Source of the DNA: Candidatus Poribacteria bacterium
GTDB taxonomy: Bacteria > Poribacteria > WGA-4E > WGA-3G
Length of the DNA stretch: 17,169 nucleotides
Reading direction: 5' to 3'
NCBI GenBank assembly: GCA_009835515.1
Contig: VXXH01000192.1
Location: 1-17,169, forward strand
The position numbers were made by a program, and so were the translations under genes. The notes under the pieces were generated by a model, which was given only the letters and a program-made list of their open reading frames with translations, was not told where the DNA came from and searched no databases. Positions 8,329 through 14,434 of this stretch are shown here, piece after piece (position 1 is the stretch's first letter; the number at the start of each line of letters is the position of its first letter).

Positions 8329-9087
8329 ATGAAGACTTTCTTTTTTCTCTTGACAATTATAATGATCGCGGTACCCTTTGCGCATGCCGCTGATCCGTCC
8401 GATGATTCACTCATCCTCTACTTCTCTTTTGATGAAATTGATGGTGATATGGTCACCGATCACTCCCAATACGGGAACGACGGAACTATTGCTGGCGCGC
8501 CGGAGTTAGTCGCAGGAAAATTCGGGAACGCACTCAAACTCAACGGTGAAAGCGACTGGATCGAAGTCCCGCACGCCGATATTCTCACCGTCGATACAAG
8601 CGTAACAGTCATGGCATGGATTAACGCTGGAAGACACATGGGGCCCAACGAACAACGGTGGCAAGGGATTCTCTCAAAAGGCAACAGTCCGCGCTCTTAT
8701 AGCTTCTACACTGAATCCCCAAGTGAGTGTTTGCACCTCAGCGCCGGTGGTGGAAGTGTTTGCACCGGAAAAATCGCGCTGAATGAGTGGCAGCACGTCG
8801 CAGCACAAGTGGATGATGGCACACATCGGTATTGGTTAAACGGCGAAAATGTCGGCGAATTCGGCGGGAAAGGTGCCTTGCCGGGCGCTGCCGATACGTC
8901 TTCTGTCTTTGTCGGTAAAACCCCTGAAAACAACCGTGAATTCCTTGGACTCCTTGATGAAGTCCGCATCTGGAACCGCGCCCTGAATGAGGAAGAAATC
9001 CAAGCAGAAATGAATTCAGCAGCAACGCCTGTTGAACCGCTTGGGAAGTTGTCCACAACGTGGGCGACACTCAAATCCAAAAGGTAA
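8329..9087 (+). CDS. Exported LamG-domain protein, second tandem copy
   Basis: A 252-residue paralogue of the preceding protein, roughly two-thirds identical by eye and colinear over the whole length. It has a signal peptide (MKTFFFLLTIIMIAVPFAHAA), one LamG domain (SLILYFSFDEIDG, GNDGTIAG, GKFGNALKLNG, VTVMAWI, HRYWLNGE, GLLDEVRIWNRALNEEE) and a final KLSTTWATLK tail. The two cysteines are conserved with the first copy. The start is ATG 8329, since AAGGAG at 8317-8322 lies 6 nt upstream and the signal peptide begins there; the open frame back to 8245 runs through the palindrome and is not coding. Stretches of identical DNA shared with the first copy point to a fairly recent duplication or gene conversion. 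Role: probable extracellular or surface ligand binding, ligand unknown. Confidence 0.92.
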   Translation: MKTFFFLLTIIMIAVPFAHAADPSDDSLILYFSFDEIDGDMVTDHSQYGNDGTIAGAPELVAGKFGNALKLNGESDWIEVPHADILTVDTSVTVMAWINAGRHMGPNEQRWQGILSKGNSPRSYSFYTESPSECLHLSAGGGSVCTGKIALNEWQHVAAQVDDGTHRYWLNGENVGEFGGKGALPGAADTSSVFVGKTPENNREFLGLLDEVRIWNRALNEEEIQAEMNSAATPVEPLGKLSTTWATLKSKR

Positions 9088-9104
9088 CAGGCTCGAATAA
9101 TTTT

Positions 9105-9239
9105 TGTAGGCGCGCTTGGATGAAGATTAACTAAATATTTCGGTAATCTTTACAGATCGCGAGCACAGCTCGCTCCTACCAAGAGGTTTTTGATACATTA
9201 CCGAATGAAATTCTTAAACTTCATGAAAGCGCGCCTACA
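9105..9239. mobile_element. MITE-like element with long imperfect terminal inverted repeats
   Basis: The left end 9105-9147 and the right end 9197-9239 are inverted copies: 34 of 43 positions match, including a perfect outer 13 bp (TGTAGGCGCGCTT) and an inner CGGTAAT. The 49-bp centre holds another palindrome (9159-9173). No ORF is inside, so it would need a transposase in trans if mobile. No target-site duplication is obvious by eye. It fills the gap between the second LamG gene and the cupin gene and ends 12 bp before the cupin ribosome-binding site. Confidence 0.6.
9159..9173. repeat. Small perfect hairpin in the centre of the MITE-like element
   Basis: GCGAGC (9159-9164) and GCTCGC (9168-9173) form a 6-bp GC-rich stem with an ACA loop. 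The surrounding phrase, ending in CTCCTACC, looks like a stand-alone REP-type unit nested in the larger inverted repeat. Confidence 0.6.
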
Positions 9240-9269
9240 CCGCGAATGAAAAGGAGAATCCATAACGTT

Positions 9270-9671
9270 ATGAACGGAAAATTTATTGCATCTGCGGACG
9301 TAGAACGAGACGAACTCGACTGGGGAACAATCGGTTGGCTCAGCCGTCCAGAGAGTACCGGCGCGAAAGACATCGTCGCCATGGAAGTTAGCCTTTCTCC
9401 GGGTTATGGTCATGATTTCCATAAACATCCCGACCAAGAAGAGGTTATCTACGTTATAGAGGGCAGCGTTGAACAGTGGCTCGAAGATAAGAAACAGACA
9501 CTCAAAGCTGGTGACTCCGTTTTCATCCCAGCGGATATGGTTCACGCGTCTTTTAACGTCTCTGATCAATCTGCGAAGTTGTTTGTGACTTTGAGTCCTT
9601 CCAAAGGCGCAGAGGGATACCAACTCATTGATGTCTATGACGAAGCACCGTGGAATACGCTCCGCTCATAA
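9270..9671 (+). CDS. Small cupin-domain protein
   Basis: A 133-residue single-domain cupin. Motif 1 is HDFHKHPDQEEVIYVIEG (residues 48-65) with metal ligands H51, H53 and E57 or E58. Motif 2 is GDSVFIPADMVHASFN (about 81-96) with H92 as the fourth ligand. Such small cupins bind a divalent metal and act as isomerases, dioxygenases or sensors; the substrate cannot be told from sequence alone. The start is set at ATG 9270; AAGGAG at 9251-9256 lies 13 nt before it, a little far. ATG 9246 upstream of that site would add eight residues and cannot be excluded. The gene stands alone between the MITE-like element and the methyltransferase pair. Confidence 0.87.
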   Translation: MNGKFIASADVERDELDWGTIGWLSRPESTGAKDIVAMEVSLSPGYGHDFHKHPDQEEVIYVIEGSVEQWLEDKKQTLKAGDSVFIPADMVHASFNVSDQSAKLFVTLSPSKGAEGYQLIDVYDEAPWNTLRS

Positions 9672-9688
9672 CCGTGCTGCCAAACGTG

Positions 9689-9694
9689 TATAAT
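9689..9694 (+). promoter_or_regulatory. Possible -10 box before the methyltransferase pair
   Basis: A perfect TATAAT lies at 9689-9694, preceded by GTG and 20 bp before ATG 9715, in the 43-bp gap after the cupin gene. No convincing -35 hexamer is seen, and the leader would be short. Confidence 0.3.
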
Positions 9695-9714
9695 ATCCTT
9701 GGAAACTGGACAAT

Positions 9715-10545
9715 ATGATCGAAACGTCGATGCCCGAAACATCATCGCCAATCCGCCAACGGATGCGCGAATTTTACGAAACATCGGAAACCTATAAGAA
9801 CCTCTTGGCTGCACACGATGAAGCCTACCTCCGACACTACGTAGAATTGGTAATCCGTTACGCACCCCCGCGTTCTAAGATACTCGATCTCGGGTGTGGG
9901 AACGGTATCTCCGCGCGGCTGCTGAATCAGGCAGAATTCGATGTTGTCGGCACCGATATTTCCCCACTCTTTCTTGAAGAAGCACAAGACTGGGAAAATC
10001 CGCGGCTCCGATACCAAGTCTGTGACGTGATGGAACTCCCTTTTGAAAGCGAGTCCTTCAATGTCATCTGTTCAAACGAATTAGTTGAACACCTGCCCGA
10101 TGTGGAGACAGCTTTAAACGAAATGGTACGGGTGGTGTGCAAAGGCGGACGCATTGTGATCTCTGGACCGAATCTCTGTTCACCCTTAATGCCACTGCTT
10201 GACTGGCTCAATCTCATGTCCGGCAAATCCGGTAGACCCGTCTGGGGTGAAACGAAACGGCAGGCACTGCAGCAGTTTGCGCGAAACTGTAGACTTTATG
10301 TCCAGAAACGGTTCTTGACGAAAACACCACATTTTATTTACCGTGAACCCGATTTACAGGCGGATGCCATCGGTGGTGATGCCGACAGTGCTTATTATGC
10401 CAGTCCGATTGATCTCGCGCAATTTTTCCGATCACACGGGTTTACTATCATCAAGAAAGCCGTTGGATTTGGGATAAAAGGCAGGATTATCGGGGGCGCG
10501 TTTCCCTACCTGAGTCCTTATATCACCATGGTCGTCGAAAAATGA
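9715..10545 (+). CDS. Class I SAM-dependent methyltransferase
   Basis: A 276-residue Methyltransf_11-type enzyme. Motif I is ILDLGCGNG (residues 56-64); next come an acidic strand end (VVGTDIS), the CDVMELPFESESFNVICSNELVEHL segment with the post-motif acidic and His residues, and GGRIVISGPN as the later strand. The C-terminal part (YREPDLQADAIGGDADSAYYASPIDLAQFFRSHGF) is like that of methyltransferases acting on small molecules, lipids or sugars; the substrate is not determinable. Its stop overlaps the start of the next methyltransferase gene by 4 nt, so the pair is translationally coupled and probably serves one pathway. A second ATG at 9730 is a possible start, but 9715 is kept, with a weak GGA 7 nt before it. 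Confidence 0.9.
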   Translation: MIETSMPETSSPIRQRMREFYETSETYKNLLAAHDEAYLRHYVELVIRYAPPRSKILDLGCGNGISARLLNQAEFDVVGTDISPLFLEEAQDWENPRLRYQVCDVMELPFESESFNVICSNELVEHLPDVETALNEMVRVVCKGGRIVISGPNLCSPLMPLLDWLNLMSGKSGRPVWGETKRQALQQFARNCRLYVQKRFLTKTPHFIYREPDLQADAIGGDADSAYYASPIDLAQFFRSHGFTIIKKAVGFGIKGRIIGGAFPYLSPYITMVVEK

Positions 10546-11396
10546 ACATTCGACCGAACGATTTTGTCTTAGAGATAGGGAGCGGTCACAATCCGAAAGC
10601 ACGCTCGGATGTCTTGTGCGATAAATTCATAGGCGATGATGAGCAGCGCGGCGGCGCAATCGTTACCGACCGCCCCATGGTGGAAGCAGACGGGCAGTTC
10701 CTACCGTTCGCAGATCGGACGTTCGACTATGTTGTCTGCTCACACGTATTGGAACACGTTGAGAACCCTGCACAACTCATCGCTGAATTGGAGCGCGTTG
10801 CATGCCGTGGCTACATTGAAACGCCGTCTGAAATAGGGGAGCGGATCTACGGATGGCACTATCACAACTGGGTCGTCAACTTGGTTGATGGTTGCCTGAT
10901 GCTACGGAAAAATGAAAAAAAATCCCAATTCGGGCAACTGTTCCACAGGTTGGCGGTAACAGATAAGCATTGGAAGCGGTTCCATATTACGCATCATAAC
11001 CTCTTCTTGGTCCAATACGAATGGGAAAATGAAATAGACTATAAAATACTTCTCGACCATGAGTCAGCACTGGATTTAGAATGCCCCGATACGCTTGACA
11101 GGCTTGCCGCATTAGACAATAATATTCCGAGACATAATGAGTGGTTACTGCTCCTTAAAAGCGCAGTGCCGCGAGGCATCGTTTCCCGTGCAAAATCGTT
11201 TTTGGCGCAGCTTGCAAGCCAAAACTTGCTGTCAAAAGTGGCAAGCGGTAAAAGCCGTCAGACGAAAACATTGCAAGAAATTCTCGTCTGTCCGCAGTGT
11301 AAAGGTGAAATTACGTGGGAAGCACACAGTGTCCACTGCAAAATGTGCGAACAGACCTACCGGATTGTTGATGGCATTCCGCGTTTGACCTTTTAA
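10542..11396 (+). CDS. Class I methyltransferase fused to a Trm112-like zinc ribbon
   Basis: A 284-residue protein in two parts. Residues 1 to about 120 carry a methyltransferase core: VLEIGSGHNPKA (9-20), then ADGQFLPFADRTFDYVVCSHVLEH, matching the motif IV/post-motif region of Methyltransf_11. The middle (WHYHNWVVNLVDGC through HNLFLVQYEWEN) is less familiar. The C-terminus (244-284) is a Trm112-type domain: EILVCPQCKG, then HCKMCEQTYRIVDGIPRL, with C250, C253, C266 and C269 forming a zinc site. Trm112 normally acts as a separate small activator of methyltransferases; here it is covalently attached. The gene overlaps the previous methyltransferase by 4 nt (ATGA). The target is unknown; cell-envelope sugar or lipid modification is one possibility. 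Confidence 0.88.
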   Translation: MNIRPNDFVLEIGSGHNPKARSDVLCDKFIGDDEQRGGAIVTDRPMVEADGQFLPFADRTFDYVVCSHVLEHVENPAQLIAELERVACRGYIETPSEIGERIYGWHYHNWVVNLVDGCLMLRKNEKKSQFGQLFHRLAVTDKHWKRFHITHHNLFLVQYEWENEIDYKILLDHESALDLECPDTLDRLAALDNNIPRHNEWLLLLKSAVPRGIVSRAKSFLAQLASQNLLSKVASGKSRQTKTLQEILVCPQCKGEITWEAHSVHCKMCEQTYRIVDGIPRLTF

Positions 11397-11405
11397 TTAT
11401 TCGCA

Positions 11406-11463
11406 AGGCGTAAGATAAGGTGATTGGTTTGTTGGCGGTTTTCTCTCATATCCGCCTACGCCT
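11406..11463 (+). terminator. Nested hairpin after the methyltransferase pair, possible terminator
   Basis: AGGCGTA (11406-11412) pairs with TACGCCT (11457-11463), and just inside the right arm GGCGG (11434-11438) pairs with CCGCC (11452-11456). A further GCCTGC (11460-11465)/GCAGGC (11480-11485) pairing is an alternative. It starts 10 nt after the stop codon. There is no strong downstream T-run, so intrinsic termination is not certain. Confidence 0.35.
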
Positions 11464-11507
11464 GCTTCACAGTGAGATTGCAGGCTGCCATCTTTGGTTA
11501 CAGAAAC

Positions 11508-11608
11508 AAAAACCGTAGCTCGTAACGAAGTGGAGAGCGGATTTATGGAAGGCACTTCAATAGTTCAAATCTACGTTTTTTCTCCGCAAGGAAAATTAAA
11601 AAAAAGGA
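11508..11608. repeat. Intergenic repeat, copy 1 (about 97-100 bp)
   Basis: The first 48 bp (11508-11555, from AAAAACCGTAGCTCG to GGAAGGCAC) are identical to 11680-11727. Homology continues more weakly through TTCAAA and CCGCAAGGAA (11584-11593) to an A-run. The tail carries AAGGA in front of a 25-codon ORF. GCTC (11518-11521) and GAGC (11535-11538) can pair. Confidence 0.85.
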
Positions 11609-11612
11609 TTTA

Positions 11613-11690
11613 ATGAAGGAACTTAATAAGGTCATTTATACGTTGTTTATCCGCAAGGAAAATAAAAAATATAAGACCAAAAAACCGTAG
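11613..11690 (+). CDS. Possible 25-residue peptide between the two repeat copies
   Basis: ATG 11613 is preceded by AAAAAGGATTTA with AAGGA 5 nt upstream, and the frame runs to TAG 11688-11690 inside repeat copy 2. The peptide is very basic (it ends ENKKYKTKKP). It is not recognised and may be chance; AT-rich DNA between repeats often gives such frames. It could also act as a leader peptide. Confidence 0.2.
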   Translation: MKELNKVIYTLFIRKENKKYKTKKP

Positions 11691-11776
11691 CTCGTAACGA
11701 AGTGGAGAGCGGATTTATGGAAGGCACATTAATGATTCAAACCCACGTCAGTTAACCGCAAGGAACGTTAAAAAAA
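11680..11776. repeat. Intergenic repeat, copy 2, ending at the dehydrogenase start codon
   Basis: The second copy of the repeat: 48 identical bp (11680-11727), then diverged sequence with TTCAAA and CCGCAAGGAA (11757-11766) and an A-run that abuts ATG 11776. The repeat tail therefore supplies the ribosome-binding site AAGGAA of the next gene. A third, isolated CCGCAAGGAA lies at 11651-11660 between the copies. Confidence 0.85.
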
Positions 11777-12753
11777 TGAATGTAGTACCGAAAGAATTTA
11801 TCCGCGTGATGCCAGATACAATGCAAGCGTTCATCAGCGAAGCCTTCCAGAAGGCAGGCACCTCGGAGGCAGATGCTGCACATATAGCGCATCTGTTAGT
11901 CCTTACGGATCTGCGCGGTGTGTTCAGTCACGGCACACAACAAACGCCGGGATATGTCGGGATGATGCTTGACGGCAAAGTAAATCCACGTCCAAACGTC
12001 CGCTGCATCAATGAATCCCCGACGACAGCAGTCTACGACGGCGATGGCGGTATGGGACATTTTGCCGCGTATCATGCCGCACAAGCAGCGGTCGAAAAAG
12101 CCAAAGAGATGGGACTCGGCGCCGCAACGAGTCGGAATCATTTCCACTTTGGGAGTGCAGGCAAGTATACACGGCTCGCGCTTGAAGCGGACTGCGCCGG
12201 GTTTGCGGTCTCTTGCCACCGTTTTCGACACGGTCCCGGGAGTACGGTTGCCACCGCAACGGGTGCTTCACCGATGAGTTTCGCGATTCCGGCGGGCGAC
12301 CAGCCCCCCATAGTCGTCGATATGGCAACCGGCATTGATGCCAAACTGCCGTTGGAACAGGCGTTTGAACAGAGTCCCGCTGCGTTCTTCAAGATGTTGG
12401 GTTTGAGTCATGTGAGCCATGCGCTCGGTGGGTTTATGGCAGGCATCTGGCTATTCGATAAGCCGCCCGATCCGCCAACAATCTGGGAAGGTGCCAATCA
12501 AGGTGCTTTCATCGCAGCGATTGATATTTCCCGATTCCGACCGATTGACGAGTATAAAGCGGAGATCGATCAACATATCCACGATGCGCGACAGATGCAA
12601 CCCGCCCCGGGTTACGACCGATCAGATCTGCCCGGCGGCTTAGAATGGGAACGTGAACAGGAATGGGCTGAAATCGGCATCCCGATTGGTGAAGGACATC
12701 AGGCACAGTTAAAAGCAGTTGCTGAACGCGTTGGCATTTCGCTACCGTTCTAA
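11776..12753 (+). CDS. Ldh2/YlbC-family NAD(P)-dependent oxidoreductase, shortened
   Basis: A 325-residue member of the malate/L-lactate dehydrogenase (Ldh2) family, which reduces or oxidises 2-hydroxy or 2-oxo acids with NAD(P). Family marks are TDLRGVFSHGTQQTPGYV (S51-H52-G53 region), the TSRNHFHFG motif (118-126; H124 as expected), GASPMSFAIP and IVVDMATG (D182). Between DMATG and GGFMAG (186-223) it is about 30 residues shorter than usual, and the KGYG-type loop seen in relatives is not recognisable; AFFKMLGLSHVSHALGG occupies its place. Activity may therefore be altered. ATG 11776 has AAGGAA (11760-11765) 10 nt upstream, inside repeat copy 2. The gene stands alone; the substrate is unknown. 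Confidence 0.88.
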   Translation: MNVVPKEFIRVMPDTMQAFISEAFQKAGTSEADAAHIAHLLVLTDLRGVFSHGTQQTPGYVGMMLDGKVNPRPNVRCINESPTTAVYDGDGGMGHFAAYHAAQAAVEKAKEMGLGAATSRNHFHFGSAGKYTRLALEADCAGFAVSCHRFRHGPGSTVATATGASPMSFAIPAGDQPPIVVDMATGIDAKLPLEQAFEQSPAAFFKMLGLSHVSHALGGFMAGIWLFDKPPDPPTIWEGANQGAFIAAIDISRFRPIDEYKAEIDQHIHDARQMQPAPGYDRSDLPGGLEWEREQEWAEIGIPIGEGHQAQLKAVAERVGISLPF

Positions 12754-12762
12754 AGAGCGAGT

Positions 12763-12808
12763 GAAACCCAACGCTTTTTACTTCCAACACATGGGTTTGT
12801 TGGGTTTC
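12763..12808. repeat. Inverted repeat after the dehydrogenase gene, possible terminator
   Basis: GAAACCCAAC (12763-12772) is perfectly inverted as GTTGGGTTTC (12799-12808), with a 26-nt loop, starting 10 nt after the stop codon. A further AACCCAAC at 12881-12888 could pair with the same right arm. It may end transcription or be one of the widespread ACCCAAC-type intergenic repeats. The rest of 12809-12938 shows nothing else. Confidence 0.6.
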
Positions 12809-12938
12809 GCGACATCTATCTATATCAACGATTCATGAAAAGGCACAACTTCCTGCACAAATAGAGGGTCTTTACTGCTCAACCCAACCTACAAAAACTA
12901 TATGCCGTAAGTTAACGCTTGGCGCAAAATTTAAAATT

Positions 12939-13901
12939 ATGGAAACCAATACAAACAACATAGAAGATCGAAATATCGTGATTATTGGCGGTGGGACTGC
13001 CGGTTTCGCCGCGGGTGTCTATACCTCCCGTGCAATGCTTGAACCTGTTCTTATTACAGGAGATGCACTCGGTGGACAACTCTCTCTAACGCTCGACCTT
13101 GAGAACTATCCAGGTTTTTTCGGCAACGAGGCGGGGGTCTTTATACAGGGCATGCAAGAACAGGCAGAACGGTTCGGCACCGAGGTTAAATTTGATACCG
13201 TAACCGCCGTTGACTTTTCGCAACACCCGTTTGCTGTTACGACCTACGAGAAAGAATATCGCGCCAAATCTGTAATTATATGCACCGGTGCCTCACCGCG
13301 CACACTCGACATCCCCGGTGAAGAGGGATATGGCGGACGTGGTGTCTCTTACTGTGCTACGTGCGACGGGTTTTTCTTCCAAGACCAGCGACTTGTTGTC
13401 GTTGGCGGCGGTGATGCAGCACTGGAGGAAGGCATCTTCTTAACCAAATACGCCTCCGAGGTCTACATCGTCCATCGACGCGATCAACTCCGGGCAAGCC
13501 AGATTATGCAGGAACGCGCCTTCAAAAACGACAAAATCAAGTTTATCTGGGATACCGTTGTCGAAGAGATAAACGGCGACGCGGACAAAGTGACGGGTGC
13601 AACCCTCAAAAACGTCAAGACCGGTGAGACGCAACTTTTCCCGATTGACGGTGTATTTATCTTTATAGGACATATTCCGAACACAGAACTGTTTACGGAT
13701 GTCATACATACAGACGATCAAGGATATATCATCGTTGACGAGATGCAGCACACAAACATAAACGGTGTCTATGCAGCAGGTGACGTGCATGACCACGTAT
13801 TCCGTCAAGCGATTACTGCTGCAGGCGCGGGCGCAGCGGCAGCGATCGCTTCCGAAAAATTTATCGCTGAATTGGAGAATCGCGCCTATCCGGGGAACTG
13901 A
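12939..13901 (+). CDS. trxB: Thioredoxin-disulfide reductase
   Basis: A 320-residue low-molecular-weight thioredoxin reductase: an FAD flavoenzyme that passes electrons from NADPH to thioredoxin in the cytoplasm. The FAD site is IVIIGGGTAGFAAGVY (13-28). The redox pair is YCATCDG (C139, C142). The NADPH domain has VVVGGGDAALEEG and VHRRDQLRAS, whose HRR favours NADPH. The C-terminal FAD contact is GVYAAGDVHDHVFRQAITAAGAGAAAA, with H in DVHD somewhat unusual against the common DV. Length is normal. No obvious Shine-Dalgarno precedes ATG 12939, but the domain begins about 12 residues in, so the start is sound to within a few codons. No thioredoxin gene lies in the window. Confidence 0.95.
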   Translation: METNTNNIEDRNIVIIGGGTAGFAAGVYTSRAMLEPVLITGDALGGQLSLTLDLENYPGFFGNEAGVFIQGMQEQAERFGTEVKFDTVTAVDFSQHPFAVTTYEKEYRAKSVIICTGASPRTLDIPGEEGYGGRGVSYCATCDGFFFQDQRLVVVGGGDAALEEGIFLTKYASEVYIVHRRDQLRASQIMQERAFKNDKIKFIWDTVVEEINGDADKVTGATLKNVKTGETQLFPIDGVFIFIGHIPNTELFTDVIHTDDQGYIIVDEMQHTNINGVYAAGDVHDHVFRQAITAAGAGAAAAIASEKFIAELENRAYPGN

Positions 13902-13930
13902 TTCGCTAAGGCTTTTTATCGGAGGCAATC

Positions 13931-14191
13931 ATGCAAGAATCTTCAGTTTACAAACATCTCGTAGAGACAGCCGGAGAAGAGTATTATCAACGCGGGGCGC
14001 GACAAACAGCAATTCAATCCCTCTTCAGGGTTCTTGAGTTTAAGTTTGATGTCGGGGCAGTGCAAGCCTTAAAACCTATATTAGAAACTATTTATGATGT
14101 GCAGCTACTTCAACAGTTACTTGATGCAGCACTACAAGCACAAAGTCTTGAGGCATTCATCCGCACTTTAGACATAAACAACAACGAGTAA
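13931..14191 (+). CDS. Small helical protein, DUF4351/Rpn-tail-like
   Basis: An 86-residue protein with a strong ribosome-binding site (GGAGG at 13921-13925, ATG 13931), 29 nt after trxB and so probably co-transcribed. It is predicted to be all helical. The pattern YYQRGARQTAIQSLFRVLEFKF, then QALKPILETIYDVQLLQQLLDAALQAQSLEAFIRTL, resembles the C-terminal region of Rpn/DUF4351 proteins (a G-rich helix, a regular helix, then a SLEEF-like end), without the nuclease domain. That resemblance is inference and moderate. A shortened second copy follows directly. Function unknown; a stand-alone regulatory or multimerisation module is possible. Confidence 0.75.
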   Translation: MQESSVYKHLVETAGEEYYQRGARQTAIQSLFRVLEFKFDVGAVQALKPILETIYDVQLLQQLLDAALQAQSLEAFIRTLDINNNE

Positions 14192-14206
14192 TAGATTAAG
14201 GAGACC

Positions 14207-14353
14207 TTGCCCCCTGAAGAAGTGCAGGCACTTAGACCTGCGATAGAAAGCATCCAAAATTTGCAACGTCTTGAAGAATTGTTTCAAGAGGTTTTACGCG
14301 CAGAAACCGTTGAGGCGTTCGCCCATACTTTGGGCATGAACGGCAACGAATAA
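14207..14353 (+). CDS. Shortened tandem copy of the preceding small protein (possible pseudogene)
   Basis: Starting from TTG 14207 the frame encodes 48 residues that align without gaps to the last 45 residues of the preceding protein, with 20 of 45 identical (shared VQAL, EAF, and N-x-NE at the end). The spacer after the stop (TAATAGGTTAAAGAG) also matches that after the first copy (TAATAGATTAAGGAG). AAGGAG at 14198-14203 is only 3 nt before the TTG, too close for efficient initiation; GTG 14222 is the only other early start. It may be a degraded duplicate, or a real short form. Conserved protein character despite divergent DNA argues that it was under selection for a time. Confidence 0.45.
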   Translation: MPPEEVQALRPAIESIQNLQRLEELFQEVLRAETVEAFAHTLGMNGNE

Positions 14354-14434
14354 TAGGTTAAAGAGAGTATTGAGCCGGATAGTTGGTATAAAATCATAGA
14401 TTTCAATATAAGGAAGGAAAAGGAAATTATTTCA

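Noticed and set aside
9198..9623. Minus-strand frame of 141 codons opposite the cupin gene
   Set aside because: The plus-strand cupin has both metal motifs; the reverse frame also runs into the palindromic element.
11508..11582. Functional tRNA gene
   Set aside because: Anticodon and acceptor stems do not form and no proper T-stem is present; kept only as a tRNA-like finding.
13440..13928. Minus-strand frame of 162 codons opposite trxB
   Set aside because: Shadow of the strongly conserved trxB coding sequence; cysteine-rich and low-plausibility composition.
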